Counted from the stretch's first letter, positions 41,212 through 50,570 are shown. The stretch: DNA of 64,000 nucleotides from Litorilituus sediminis (GCF_004295665.1 NZ_CP034759.1:4092001-4156000); one strand, 5' to 3'. Numbers and translations are program-made. The notes: a model not told the origin generated them from the letters alone.

Positions 41212-42546
41212 TTAAAAAGCGACATTAATAAATACGATAATTAATAATATCGGACAAATATAGCGTAGGTAAAAACCAAGCAACTTTAAGCTAGGGTTAG
41301 CTTGTAGTCTTGCCATATCGGTAAGTTGATTACCCCTTTGCCATAACCAGCCCACCACGACAAAGTAAAATAATGACATTAACGGTTGTAATATCGTTGT
41401 TAATAGCTGAATAACTAATCCGAACAGTACATCAAAGTAAGCTACTAATAACATACTCGCAATTAAGACGGCTAACGACATTAACCATGTTGCCTTGTGA
41501 CGAGAAATGCCTTTTTCTTCCACCATGTAAGCTACGGGAATTTCAGTTGAAGAGATAGTTGAAGTTAGTGCTGCAATTGACAATAAAGCAAAGAAAGCGA
41601 AAGAAACCAAAATGCCCATAGTGCCCATAGATGAAAATAACTCAGGTAAGATTTGGAAAATTAGTTGACCTTCACCGATTAATTTACCGTCAGCAAAAAC
41701 TTGCTGGCCTGCATGTTGAGCAACAAACAGTGCGGGAATGATTAATAAGCCGGCAATAAAAGCAATGCAAGTATCAAGCGCTGCAATTGATACGACCAGT
41801 TTACCTATGTTTTGCTCTTTTTTAATGTATGAGCCGTAGACCATCATAGAGCCAACCCCAATAGCGAGTGAGAAAAAGGCTTGCCCCATGGCTGAAATAA
41901 TCAGCTTGGGGTTAGTTACTTGGCTAAAATCTGGAATAAGGTATAGGTTAAGACCCTTTGTTGCACCATCTTGCTGTAAAATAAATATAATTAAGCCAAT
42001 AAGCATTATTAATAACAAAGGCATGAGACGCGTTGACCAGCGCTCTATACCGCTACTAACGCCTTGGTGGATAATACCCGCCGTTAATAAGATAAAAATG
42101 GGGGTGAAAATTACATTGCGTAGCGTACTGGAGGTAGATAGCCACTGTGAAAGCTCGACAAAACCAAACAGTTGCATGAGAGCTGCGAGAGAGTGGGCTA
42201 GCATCCAACCAGCCACGATGGTGTAAAAGCTTAGCATCATTAACGCGCCTACTAAGCCAATAATGCCGGCATTCTCCCCAGTTTTAGCAAAGCGTTTGCC
42301 ACAAGCTTGTTTTAATGCGGCAACAGGGTTTTTTTGCATTTGATTGCCAATGTAGACTTCGGCATAAAGTGCAGGTAAAGCCAAAATAGCGGTTACGATT
42401 AAATACACCAATAAAAATGCACCACCACCATTATTAGCCGCTTGGGTTGGAAAACCCCAAATATTGCCTAATCCTATAGCAGCGCCAGCTGCTGCTAAAA
42501 CAAAACCAAGGCGAGATTGAAACGAGTCACGTGAAGAAGCTGTCAT
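41212..42546 (-). CDS. Sodium-dependent transporter, NSS (SNF) family
   Basis: A 444-residue inner-membrane symporter with about 11-12 membrane segments. The first contains the NSS motif SRLGFVLAAAGAAIGLGNIWGFP with the unwound glycine hinge; FLLVYLIVTAILALPALYAEV follows. The conserved AMGQAFFSLAIGVGSMMVYGSY segment carries the sodium-site region. Members move amino acids or related amines with sodium; the substrate cannot be read here. The start sits near a weak ribosome site. It is divergent from the MBL-hydrolase gene. Confidence 0.92.
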   Translation of the reverse strand: MTASSRDSFQSRLGFVLAAAGAAIGLGNIWGFPTQAANNGGGAFLLVYLIVTAILALPALYAEVYIGNQMQKNPVAALKQACGKRFAKTGENAGIIGLVGALMMLSFYTIVAGWMLAHSLAALMQLFGFVELSQWLSTSSTLRNVIFTPIFILLTAGIIHQGVSSGIERWSTRLMPLLLIMLIGLIIFILQQDGATKGLNLYLIPDFSQVTNPKLIISAMGQAFFSLAIGVGSMMVYGSYIKKEQNIGKLVVSIAALDTCIAFIAGLLIIPALFVAQHAGQQVFADGKLIGEGQLIFQILPELFSSMGTMGILVSFAFFALLSIAALTSTISSTEIPVAYMVEEKGISRHKATWLMSLAVLIASMLLVAYFDVLFGLVIQLLTTILQPLMSLFYFVVVGWLWQRGNQLTDMARLQANPSLKLLGFYLRYICPILLIIVFINVAF

Positions 42547-42674
42547 TAAATTGCATATAATTATTAGTATTCGTTAATGCAAAGCTTAACGATTTAACGC
42601 CTTTAGGGAAAGCACTAATCTTTTCTTAGCTAATTTCACTCGCTTTTAACAAACATTTACTGACAAATTGTCGT

Positions 42675-42703
42675 TTATCTTGTGATTTGTCTTTTGGTAT
42701 AAT
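42675..42703 (+). promoter_or_regulatory. Sigma-70 promoter for MBL-channel pair
   Basis: A perfect TATAAT (42698-42703) lies 17 bases after TTATCT (42675-42680). The transcript would start near 42710, which rules out an upstream in-frame start at 42687 and supports the ATG at 42744. Confidence 0.5.
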
Positions 42704-42743
42704 TGCGGGTAATTGTCCTGAAAAAGCTAAAAGTATTAAAACT

Positions 42744-43430
42744 ATGTCAGATGTAAACGCAACAGCGAGTAAGCTTAATTTTGAAATTATTCCGGTAACC
42801 CCCTTTGAACAAAACTGTACTTTGTTTTGGTGTCAACAGACCAAACAAGCCGCTGTGGTTGATCCAGGTGGTGATATTGACAAAATTATCGCCGCTATCG
42901 ATAGGTTAGGTTTAACACTAGAGAAAGTGTTGATTACACATGCACATATTGATCATGCTGGGGCTACACATGCTTTAGCAAGTCATTACGGTGTTGAGAT
43001 TGAAGGGCCACATAAAGAAGATCAATTTTGGATTGATATGCTTGAAGAGCAAAAACAACGTTTTGGCGGTGCTTTCGCTTACGCTAAGAAGTTCTCTTCA
43101 AATCGTTTTTTACAACAAGGTGATACGGTTTCTTTTGGTAATATCACCTTAGAAGTTTACTTTTGTCCGGGTCATACGCCAGGTCATGTGATTTTTTTCC
43201 ATCGCGATTCTAAGCTTGCGCAAGTGGGTGATGTACTTTTTGCCGGTTCCATTGGTCGAACAGATTTTCCACGAGGCGATCACGCAACCTTAATCAGTTC
43301 TATTCGCAATAATTTGTTTTTACTTGGCGACGATGTCCGTTTTATTCCAGGTCATGGTCCTATGAGTACTTTTGGTCAAGAAAAACGTACCAACCCATTT
43401 GTGGGTGATGCGGCGGTAGGTCAGCGTTAA
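42744..43430 (+). CDS. MBL-fold hydrolase, glyoxalase II-like (YcbL type)
   Basis: A 228-residue cytoplasmic hydrolase. Metal ligands are THAHIDHAG (HxHxDH), CPGHTPGHV, QVGDVLFAGSIGRTDF and FIPGHGPMS. The short form without the C-terminal glutathione-binding domain matches YcbL-type type II glyoxalases. The start ATG at 42744 was chosen because of the promoter just upstream. The gene ends one base before the channel gene, so they form an operon; the reason for that pairing is unclear. Confidence 0.88.
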   Translation: MSDVNATASKLNFEIIPVTPFEQNCTLFWCQQTKQAAVVDPGGDIDKIIAAIDRLGLTLEKVLITHAHIDHAGATHALASHYGVEIEGPHKEDQFWIDMLEEQKQRFGGAFAYAKKFSSNRFLQQGDTVSFGNITLEVYFCPGHTPGHVIFFHRDSKLAQVGDVLFAGSIGRTDFPRGDHATLISSIRNNLFLLGDDVRFIPGHGPMSTFGQEKRTNPFVGDAAVGQR

Positions 43431-43431
43431 T

Positions 43432-44256
43432 ATGGAAAGATTGGTTATACGAGCGCAACGTCGCTTAAAAGTAGTTGATAGTAGTAAGCTTTTTCAAGGC
43501 ATAGTGATTGCCGTTATTATTTTATCAGCTTTGCTAATAGGTGCGAAAACACATAATTTATCTGCTAATACCATTGCGGTGTTAGCGATACTTGATGTCG
43601 CAGTAACGGTATTTTTTGCGGTAGAAATTACCATTCGCTACTTGGCCTTTCCTGAGAAGAAAAAGTTCTTTCACAGTGGCTGGAATGTTTTCGATACCGT
43701 GATTGTTATTGGGAGTTTAATACCAACAGGTGGCACAGGGGTACTTTTAGCAAGGCTTCTGAGGGTGTTTAGGGTATTGCGTTTAGTTTCTATGGTACCT
43801 GAGCTAAGGCTACTTATTAATGCATTGCTAAAAGCTATTCCTCGCATGGGCTATATTGCCTTATTGATGTTCGTCATTTTTTATATTTACGCGGCAATTG
43901 GCAGCATGCTTTATCACCAAATCAACGAAGTGTTATGGGGTGATGTCTCTATTTCTATGTTGACCTTGTTTAGGGTCGCAACCTTTGAGGATTGGACCGA
44001 TGTTATGTATGAAACCATGGCGGTTTATCCCATCAGTTGGATTTATTATTTATCCTTTATCTTCTTAACAGCATTTGTTTTTCTCAATATGATGGTTGGT
44101 ACCGTATTAGAAGTGATGGGGCAAGAGCATGAGAAGTTTCGCGCTGAGCAACATGGTGAAACGGGTGATGGTGGCGAGCCAGCCAGTCGAGCACAAATTG
44201 AAAGGCTTGAGGCAGAGTTAGCAGAAATTAAGGCGCTGCTAAAAGCGAAAAGCTAG
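43432..44256 (+). CDS. Voltage-gated cation channel, bacterial Nav/Cav type
   Basis: A 274-residue six-segment ion channel subunit, expected to work as a tetramer. S1-S3 occupy about residues 22-97. S4 carries four Arg at three-residue spacing (108, 111, 114, 117: ARLLRVFRVLRL). S5 is about 138-160. The pore helix leads to the filter TFEDWTD (184-190), and S6 is about 202-230 (LSFIFLTAFVFLNMMVGTVLEVM). A C-terminal coiled coil (RAQIERLEAELAEIKALLK) fits tetramer assembly. Sodium-selective NaChBac has TLESWAS; here the extra acids at 187 and 190 resemble the calcium-selective engineered TLDDWSD filter. Calcium selectivity is therefore possible. It is in an operon with the MBL hydrolase. Confidence 0.9.
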   Translation: MERLVIRAQRRLKVVDSSKLFQGIVIAVIILSALLIGAKTHNLSANTIAVLAILDVAVTVFFAVEITIRYLAFPEKKKFFHSGWNVFDTVIVIGSLIPTGGTGVLLARLLRVFRVLRLVSMVPELRLLINALLKAIPRMGYIALLMFVIFYIYAAIGSMLYHQINEVLWGDVSISMLTLFRVATFEDWTDVMYETMAVYPISWIYYLSFIFLTAFVFLNMMVGTVLEVMGQEHEKFRAEQHGETGDGGEPASRAQIERLEAELAEIKALLKAKS

Positions 44257-44277
44257 TAGCTTTATAGCTAACAAAGC

Positions 44278-44310
44278 AAAGGCGATTAACTTGTGGTTAA
44301 TCGCCTTTTT
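44278..44310. terminator. Bidirectional terminator
   Basis: AAAGGCGATTAAC pairs with GTTAATCGCCTTT around TTGTG, with a T-tract following, between the converging channel and pip genes. Confidence 0.87.
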
Positions 44311-44326
44311 ATTTACCTATATTGGT

Positions 44327-45271
44327 TTACTTGATTGCAGCTTTGGTTGCGGCAATTAAGTGATGCTTAGTGTTTGGCTCAATCGATGCGTGACCTGATG
44401 CTTCACTAACGATTAATTTAGAGTTTGGCAGCGCCTTATGTAGCAAGAAAGCATTATCAAATGGGCACACGATATCGTATCTACCATGAACTATGGTGGT
44501 TGGAATATCTTTAATCTTATCGCAATTTGCGAGAATTTGATTATCAGATAAGAAACAGTCATTGATCATAAAGTGCGCTTCATGACGCGCTAATGTCCAT
44601 GCGGCTTCATCACCCGTTGCGGCATCGACAAAGTCTTGATTCGGTATTAAGGTACAACAACGAATTTCCCAAATACTCCAGGCTTTAGCAACTTTCAAGG
44701 CGAGCGCTTTATCATCACCTGTCATAATGTCATAGGCTGCTTTAACGTTAGCTTGCCCTGTACCTTCTGGTAGTTCATTTAAGTATTCTTGCCAGAAATC
44801 AGGGAAAATGCGCGTTGCACCACCGCCAGAAAATGCCCAGTTAGTATCTTCAGGGCGACCTAAAAAGATGCCACGTAAGATTAAGCCTTCAACACGGCTA
44901 GGGTGTGTTTGTGCATAAACAAGGGATAAGGTTGAACCCCAAGAGCCACCAAATACATGCCAAGTGTCGATATTCAATTTCGTGCGGATTTTTTCTATAT
45001 CTTCAACTAACAATTTAGTTTCATTATTTTCTAAACAGCCATGAGGTAGTGAACGGCCACAACCTCGCTGATCAAATAAAACGATACGGTATTTTTCAGG
45101 ATCGAAAAAGCGTCTGTCGTTAGTTGAACAGCCGCCACCAGGACCACCGTGGATAAACAAGATAGCTTGGCCGTTAGGGTTACCGCATTCTTCAACATAA
45201 ATTTCGTGCTGCTGATCAACACTGAGTAAAAAGTGATTGTACGGCTCTATTTCAGGATAAAATTCATTCAT
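44327..45271 (-). CDS. pip: Prolyl aminopeptidase
   Basis: A 314-residue alpha/beta-hydrolase that removes N-terminal proline from peptides. Features are the oxyanion segment FIHGGPGGGCSTNDRRFFDP, DQRGCGRSLPHG, the nucleophile elbow GGSWGSTLSL (Ser near 111), the acid in VHGRYDIVCPF and the His in EASGHAS. The length is standard. A single-gene unit with its own terminator. Confidence 0.94.
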   Translation of the reverse strand: MNEFYPEIEPYNHFLLSVDQQHEIYVEECGNPNGQAILFIHGGPGGGCSTNDRRFFDPEKYRIVLFDQRGCGRSLPHGCLENNETKLLVEDIEKIRTKLNIDTWHVFGGSWGSTLSLVYAQTHPSRVEGLILRGIFLGRPEDTNWAFSGGGATRIFPDFWQEYLNELPEGTGQANVKAAYDIMTGDDKALALKVAKAWSIWEIRCCTLIPNQDFVDAATGDEAAWTLARHEAHFMINDCFLSDNQILANCDKIKDIPTTIVHGRYDIVCPFDNAFLLHKALPNSKLIVSEASGHASIEPNTKHHLIAATKAAIK

Positions 45272-45370
45272 ATCAGTATATCTTGTATTTTGTATAATAT
45301 TTGATGGGCAATGATGTTGCTAATCATTGCTTATGTCAATGGCGATTGAATTATTACTTAGTCGTTAATG

Positions 45371-46315
45371 TTAAAAGTTATATTCTTTTAACACCTGATA
45401 AGCATGCTGTGTTGGATTATCACTACCATCAAGCCAGTGGACTTTGTCACCACGTCTTTCGATACGGCGAAACCAAGTATCTTGGCGTTTTGCGTATTTA
45501 TGAATTGCTATGTTGAGTTTTTCGAACATATCGTCATAACTGATTTGCTTACGTAGATACTGGCTAACAAAACGGTATTCTAAGCCAAAAAACTCTAACT
45601 TTTCATGGCTTAAGCCTTGCGCGTGCAGTTGTTCAACCTCAGCAATCATGCCTTGTTCTAGGCGCTCTTTTAACCTAGCAGTAATACGTTGTCTGAGTAT
45701 TTTTCTATCCCAGCTTATACCTAAATAAATAGGGCTAATAGTAGGTTTTTCAGCTAATTGTTTGTTGTTATTGTTGTTATTGCTGTTATTTTTGTTGCCA
45801 TTATTGATTTTGTTATCTTGAGCTATCTCGATGGCTCGATATAAGCGTGGCCTAACGGTTATGTCAGTTGTTGCAAATGCTGCTGAGTCTAACTGCTTGA
45901 GTAGGGCTTGTACTTCGGCAAGGGGGAGTTTATCAAACTCGTCTCTTTGTGCTGTATTTTTATCTACTTGTTGAAAGTCATAGCCCGTGGTCACCGCGTC
46001 GATATATAAACCGGTGCCGCCTACTAAAACGGCTAACTTTTCTCGATTTTGTAACTCAGTAAAGCAGGTGTAAAAGTCTTGTTGGTATTGAAAGGCATTG
46101 TATTCTTGCGTTGGCTCAACAATATCAATTAAGTGATATGGTGTATTTCCGTATTCGTGCAGATCTTTACCTGAGCCTATGTCTAAGCCTTTATATACTT
46201 GCCGAGAATCGGCAGAGATAATTTCACCATTGAAGTGGTTGGCAAGCTCTATACCTAAACGTGTTTTGCCTGATGCGGTAGCGCCAAATACAACCACTAA
46301 GTTTTTATTTTGCAT
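45371..46315 (-). CDS. MiaA-type tRNA isopentenyltransferase homologue, non-canonical
   Basis: A 314-residue member of the tRNA dimethylallyltransferase family. The P-loop is GATASGKTRLG, then ISADSRQVYKGLDIGSGK, LVGGTGLYIDAV and RPRLYRAIEIA, with a C-terminal KYAKRQDTWFRR. The segment LEFFGLEYRFVSQYLRKQISYDDMFEKL differs from the IRCVGYRQMW motif of classical proteobacterial MiaA, so this looks like the second MiaA-like branch. It may modify A37 of tRNA or another RNA; the organism probably has a standard miaA elsewhere (inferred). An Asn-rich low-complexity insert (about residues 170-186) is unusual. The gene is three bases downstream of yaiI. Confidence 0.82.
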   Translation of the reverse strand: MQNKNLVVVFGATASGKTRLGIELANHFNGEIISADSRQVYKGLDIGSGKDLHEYGNTPYHLIDIVEPTQEYNAFQYQQDFYTCFTELQNREKLAVLVGGTGLYIDAVTTGYDFQQVDKNTAQRDEFDKLPLAEVQALLKQLDSAAFATTDITVRPRLYRAIEIAQDNKINNGNKNNSNNNNNNKQLAEKPTISPIYLGISWDRKILRQRITARLKERLEQGMIAEVEQLHAQGLSHEKLEFFGLEYRFVSQYLRKQISYDDMFEKLNIAIHKYAKRQDTWFRRIERRGDKVHWLDGSDNPTQHAYQVLKEYNF

Positions 46316-46317
46316 GA

Positions 46318-46782
46318 TCAGTTACGCGCTCTAGCTTGTATATATCGGGTAATAATGGCATCTAAATGATTGGCAAACGTTTGGCGATCACTTTGGCTCA
46401 GCGCTGCCGGACCGCCTGTATTTACACCACTGGCTCTCATGGTATCCATAAAATCACGAATATTAAGCCGAGTTTTTATATTCTCTTTGGTGTACAACTC
46501 GCCACGAGGACTAAGTGCCTGAGCTGATTTATCTATCACGTCACTAGCCAGAGGAATATCACTGGTGATCACTAAATCGCCTGCATTTACGCGTTTTGCA
46601 ATTTCATCATCGGCAACATCAAAGCCTGAGCTTACTTGCATAAAGCTAATAAACTTGGAAGGAGGCACACGCATTGCGTGATTTGCAACTAAGGTTGTGC
46701 TTATTTCACGATTATTAGCCGCTTTAAATAGTATTTCTTTGATAACCGTTGGACAGGCGTCAGCGTCAACCCAAATTTTCAT
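46318..46782 (-). CDS. yaiI: YaiI/YqxD (DUF188) family protein
   Basis: A 154-residue soluble protein. The hallmark N-terminus is [22 protein letters not shown], with [30 protein letters not shown] and [28 protein letters not shown]. The fold is PIN-like with conserved acids (Asp 6, Asp 8, and Asp in the ITSDIPLA strand), suggesting a nuclease, but no activity is established for the family as far as I know. It lies directly upstream of the MiaA-like gene with a two-base gap, so they are co-transcribed. Confidence 0.93.
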   Translation of the reverse strand: MKIWVDADACPTVIKEILFKAANNREISTTLVANHAMRVPPSKFISFMQVSSGFDVADDEIAKRVNAGDLVITSDIPLASDVIDKSAQALSPRGELYTKENIKTRLNIRDFMDTMRASGVNTGGPAALSQSDRQTFANHLDAIITRYIQARARN

Positions 46783-46925
46783 ACATGTGCTTTGAACTTT
46801 GTAACTTGTGTGTATTATTTTACCCGATGATAAGCTGGCTTTATAGGGCTTAGTGATTAAACAATAGGAAATGTGTAACTTTCGAGCTATTATCAGAGTA
46901 AGTTCATTCTGGAGTAAATAAGTGG

Positions 46926-47858
46926 ATGCTAAAACCTTATAGTTACGCTGTGCTATTAATTATCATGTTTGCGTTAATTAATAGTTCACACAGTAAGGCT
47001 ACACAAAGCTTGATTTGGCTTACTGATGATAAAAAGGATTTAGTTGATTTAAAAAGCTCAGATAACATTTCAATTGGAACTGATACCACTAAGCTAGTAT
47101 TAAGTGCATTAACAGATTACGACATTAACATTCAGCTTGTGCAATTACCACGGGCAAAAATGCTAATGAAGTCAATGGATAACCTATGCATGTCTAATCG
47201 GGTAAAAACCAAACAGCGGCTTAAAGATAATATCTTTAGTTTGCCTGTTAATGTTTTTCCTAGTCTTCGCCTTTATTACCTAGCAGATAATGAGAATATC
47301 TTTACTGATAATTCCCTTAAGGCACTTTTGAATGAGCAGGGTGAATTAAAATCTTTAGCGCATATTTTTAACCACTATCCGAATGCTATTTTAGCTACGA
47401 CTAAAGGTCGCTCATTTGGTGAAGTACTTGATAAGCAAATTCAACAAGTGCCAAGTGATAATATCTTGCAAAGAGCTGGTGATGGTCGCTATCAGGCTAT
47501 GATGCATATGCTTTTTAAAGGGAGAGTTGATTTTATTATTGATTTTCCCGTTGAAATAAAGCGAGAACTCGACGCCTATGGCAAACCCATTAGCTTGGCA
47601 TCTTTGCCAATGGCTGATACGCCTGACTATGTTGTTGGTCATATCGCATGTAGTAAGAGTGATTTAGGTGAAAAAGTAGTACAGCAAGTTAATAGCAGAT
47701 TATTAGCTCTATATCAGCAGGCGGAATTTTTTTATGCTCATAGTAGGTACTTAGCAGAGGCTGACTTAGCTAACTTTGCTCAATATTATATGGATGTTTT
47801 TCAAAGCCCTATACCAAATGGCGTCAGTGAAGCTGTACTTGCGATTAGTAATGAATAA
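46926..47858 (+). CDS. Periplasmic solute-binding-like protein
   Basis: A 310-residue exported protein with a signal peptide (residues 1-24, ending SKA). Its SBP_bac_3-like fold resembles the TIGR02285 group: [26 protein letters not shown] near 76-100, then [12 protein letters not shown] and [12 protein letters not shown]. No ABC permease or kinase gene is adjacent, so it may be a stand-alone sensor or binding protein. The downstream alkyltransferase-like gene starts 15 bases later. Confidence 0.75.
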   Translation: MLKPYSYAVLLIIMFALINSSHSKATQSLIWLTDDKKDLVDLKSSDNISIGTDTTKLVLSALTDYDINIQLVQLPRAKMLMKSMDNLCMSNRVKTKQRLKDNIFSLPVNVFPSLRLYYLADNENIFTDNSLKALLNEQGELKSLAHIFNHYPNAILATTKGRSFGEVLDKQIQQVPSDNILQRAGDGRYQAMMHMLFKGRVDFIIDFPVEIKRELDAYGKPISLASLPMADTPDYVVGHIACSKSDLGEKVVQQVNSRLLALYQQAEFFYAHSRYLAEADLANFAQYYMDVFQSPIPNGVSEAVLAISNE

Positions 47859-47873
47859 TAAAGGGAGGGATTT

Positions 47874-48239
47874 TTGAGCGCAGAAAACGTAAATCAAAAA
47901 TATCAGCAAATCTGGCAAACAGTGCAATGTATTCCTTTTGGTAAAGTGGCAAGTTATGGTCAAGTGGCAGACTTAGCAGGTTTACCGGGTCGGGCAAGGT
48001 TAGTTGGCAAAGCGTTAGGCAAAGTACCTAATGGTGTTTGGCAAGGGCAGTCAGTGCCTTGGTTTAGGGTTATTAATTCACAAGGGAAAATATCATTTGC
48101 CCAAGGTAGTGATGCCTTTGAAAAACAAAGGAAACTTTTACAAGATGAGCAAGTGGTGGTTTTACATGGTCGAGTTAAGCTAAAAGAGTTTCAATGGCAG
48201 CCTGATATAACTGAGTTACTTCACAAGTTAAGTTACTAG
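47874..48239 (+). CDS. Alkyltransferase-like protein (ATL, MGMT family)
   Basis: A 121-residue homologue of the O6-alkylguanine transferase DNA-binding domain. The reactive PCHRV motif of MGMT is replaced by PWFRV (Trp 63), the diagnostic change of ATL proteins, which bind alkylated guanine and hand it to nucleotide-excision repair. The helix-turn-helix SYGQVADLAGLPGRARLVGKAL (Arg finger in RARLVG) is intact. The start is TTG, supported by the strong ribosome site GGGAGG six bases upstream. It is probably co-transcribed with the solute-binding-like gene. Confidence 0.93.
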   Translation: MSAENVNQKYQQIWQTVQCIPFGKVASYGQVADLAGLPGRARLVGKALGKVPNGVWQGQSVPWFRVINSQGKISFAQGSDAFEKQRKLLQDEQVVVLHGRVKLKEFQWQPDITELLHKLSY

Positions 48240-48345
48240 CGACAACCTAGGTAACCTGAGCTCGGCTTAATAAATAGCTCTCTAGCGGCTACTTTAACTT
48301 ACTTCGGCGTTAAATTTACTTGCAATAGGCTGGCTATTGACGCGA

Positions 48346-48370
48346 AATTTGCCTTGAATTAAGGCAAATT
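48346..48370. repeat. Hairpin between ATL and kmo genes
   Basis: AATTTGCCTT pairs with AAGGCAAATT around GAATT, between converging genes. The T-tract is poor, so termination is uncertain. Confidence 0.5.
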
Positions 48371-48447
48371 ATCAAGCTAGAGAGGTCATATGCAGACTAA
48401 CTATCGATATTTCAAACGGTTAACTTATCTCTTAAACCGAGTTCAGC

Positions 48448-49827
48448 TTAGGTAATTTTTTCAACTAACTGTTTTAACTTGTTATAGACAAACTCTTGCT
48501 GCCAGCACTCACTTATATTGGGGATGCACATAATTTCATCCATCATTCTTTTTTGTTGTTCACCAATTTTTCTTGCTTGCTGGTAGGGAATATCAGCTGA
48601 AAAACTCACCATGGTATAAAGGGGTTGCCACAAATCTGGGTATAGTGAATGAAACTTATCTTCTATTTTTTTGCGTAAAAGGAACTCTTCTTTACTTGCT
48701 TGTTGGCATATTTCTTCAAAGTGGCTTATCGCCAGTTTACTGATAGCATCGGCGTTGACTTTTCTTTGCGCCTGGTAGGCCGGTAGTATTTTTTGCCAGT
48801 CGTGCTGGTGTTGCTCTATTAAAGCTGATAACTCTCGACAGTCTTCAAAGCTGCAATTTAAACCCTGACCATAAAAGGGCACCATGGCATGAGCGGCATC
48901 GCCAATCAAAGCGATTTTATTATTAAATACCCAAGGGTTAACGCTAACTAAAAAGAGTGGATTTTCAGGCTTGTTGAGTATATTTTCCACAGGATTATCA
49001 AGTAAGGGAAAAACATCGGCAAAGTTTTCTTGTAAAAAACTATTAATGACTTCTGCCGAGTTTAAAGATTGAAACGAAGGATTGCCTTGATGTTGTAAAA
49101 ACAAGGTACAGGTAAAGCTGCCATCTAGATTAGGCAGGGCGATCAACATAAACTTATCTCTTGGCCAAATGTGCAGGGCATGTTTATCAAGTTGATGTTT
49201 GCCTTGAGCGTCTGCTGGAATAGTTAGCTCAATATAACTTTGCTCCATATAGTTTTGTGAGTAGCTAAATCGAGGCGTTTCTTGAGCAAGTCGCCTAACT
49301 TTTGAGTAGGCTCCATCGGCAGCAAACAGAAGATCTGCCTCAATTTCTCTTTGCTGATAGGGCCTTTCTTGTTGATTGATAAAAGAGGCGCAGCTGGTAT
49401 TAAAATCTAAATGATGTAGCCTTTGTTCAAAGTGAATATTGACTCTTTGCTCTTGCTCGGCATGGCTTAATAGGCATTCGTTGAGTTGATTGCGAGAGAT
49501 TGACCACAGCGCCTGTTTGTTATTGCCATAATTTTGTGACTTTAATTCCCCATTAACGGTATGAATAAGACGTTTATAAAGTGGAATCGCAAGTGATTTA
49601 ACCTCTTGCTCTAAGTCGAGCTCTTTTAGCGCCGACCATGCTCTATCTGAGAGGACTAAATTGATAGACTTACCTAAGTAAGCTTTTTGTTTTCTTAAAT
49701 CGGCACGTGACTCAAATAGGTTCACTTCATAGTTTGCCCGAGCAAGTATAATCGCTAGTGTGCTACCAACAGGTCCTGCACCAGCAATGGTAATTTTTGC
49801 TTTTGGATCCGTAGACGTTATGCTCAA
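48448..49827 (-). CDS. kmo: Kynurenine 3-monooxygenase
   Basis: A 459-residue FAD-dependent hydroxylase turning L-kynurenine into 3-hydroxykynurenine with NADPH and oxygen. Features are ITIAGAGPVGSTLAIILA (FAD), the KMO-specific YMEQSYIELTIPA and LHIWPRDKFMLIALPNLDGSF, and GDAAHAMVPFYGQGLNCSFEDC. The C-terminal helical region is present, but a membrane anchor is not obvious. The start is TTG at 49827, supported by AAGG seven bases upstream. No kynureninase or tryptophan dioxygenase gene lies beside it in this window. Confidence 0.93.
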   Translation of the reverse strand: MSITSTDPKAKITIAGAGPVGSTLAIILARANYEVNLFESRADLRKQKAYLGKSINLVLSDRAWSALKELDLEQEVKSLAIPLYKRLIHTVNGELKSQNYGNNKQALWSISRNQLNECLLSHAEQEQRVNIHFEQRLHHLDFNTSCASFINQQERPYQQREIEADLLFAADGAYSKVRRLAQETPRFSYSQNYMEQSYIELTIPADAQGKHQLDKHALHIWPRDKFMLIALPNLDGSFTCTLFLQHQGNPSFQSLNSAEVINSFLQENFADVFPLLDNPVENILNKPENPLFLVSVNPWVFNNKIALIGDAAHAMVPFYGQGLNCSFEDCRELSALIEQHQHDWQKILPAYQAQRKVNADAISKLAISHFEEICQQASKEEFLLRKKIEDKFHSLYPDLWQPLYTMVSFSADIPYQQARKIGEQQKRMMDEIMCIPNISECWQQEFVYNKLKQLVEKIT

Positions 49828-49873
49828 GCGGTAACCTTATGTATTGGCCGAAATAGAAAGTTATTTAACCGCA

Positions 49874-49901
49874 ACAAAAAAGCCCAGTCAAATGACTGGG
49901 C
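49874..49901 (-). terminator. Terminator of small heat-shock gene
   Basis: GCCCAGTCA pairs with TGACTGGGC. On the minus strand a run of six T follows, 37 bases past the hsp20 stop. Confidence 0.8.
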
Positions 49902-49937
49902 AAAAACAAAAGGAGAAACAGGGAAATAGTTGCTTAG

Positions 49938-50393
49938 TTAACTTTTATCAGCATTTAATAAGCTTTTACCATTGATTGCTATTTTTCGAGGTTTTAATGC
50001 CTCTGGGATTTCTCTTTCTAAATCAACGTGTAATAAACCATTTTCCATAAAAGCGCCAATAACTTTCACATGCTCGCCTAATTGAAACTTACGTTCGAAG
50101 TTTCGCTCTGCAATGCCTTGATGAAGGAATTTTCGCTCTTTTTCTGAGTTGTTAGCTACTTTGCTACCAACGATAATCAATGTGTTGTCTTTCGACTCTA
50201 TTTCTAAGTCTTGCTCGGCAAAACCAGCAACAGCCATAGTAATTCGGTATTGATCTTCAGCAAGTAATTCAATGTTGTATGGAGGATAAGAAGGTTGCTT
50301 ATCTGCTCGTGATGCTTTGTCAATTAAACCAGCTAAGTGATCAAAGCCAATAAAAGAACGGTAAAGTGGACTGAAGTCTGTAGATGTACGCAT
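49938..50393 (-). CDS. ibpA: Hsp20-family small heat-shock protein (IbpA-like)
   Basis: A 151-residue alpha-crystallin chaperone that holds unfolding proteins for refolding by DnaK/ClpB. The N-terminus FSPLYRSFIGFDHLAGLID is IbpA-like. The crystallin domain runs from about 35 to 128 (YRITMAVAGFAEQDLEIE, FLHQGIAERNFERKFQLG, ENGLLHVDLEREIPE). The C-terminal KIAINGK contains an IxI-type motif. Ribosome site AGGAT lies eight bases before the ATG. A near-perfect sigma-32 promoter lies about 210-240 bases upstream, leaving a long 5' leader. Only one copy is present here; an IbpB is not seen. Confidence 0.92.
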   Translation of the reverse strand: MRTSTDFSPLYRSFIGFDHLAGLIDKASRADKQPSYPPYNIELLAEDQYRITMAVAGFAEQDLEIESKDNTLIIVGSKVANNSEKERKFLHQGIAERNFERKFQLGEHVKVIGAFMENGLLHVDLEREIPEALKPRKIAINGKSLLNADKS

Positions 50394-50570
50394 AATAAAT
50401 ATCCTAAATAATTAGCAATAAAAAAATTACTGATGATAAAGGTTAAGGTTCACTACCATAAAAATTAAGCGGCAGCTGTATACCTATTACCGACTTATTG
50501 TCGCCTAATAGCATACTGAACAATAGATTTATCAACAGTAAATTGCCTTTCACAATGAACAGGCAAACGT

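Noticed and set aside
50394..50470. ROSE or fourU RNA thermometer at the ibpA ribosome site
   Set aside because: No convincing pairing to the AGGAT ribosome site could be drawn by eye, so it is not listed as a feature.
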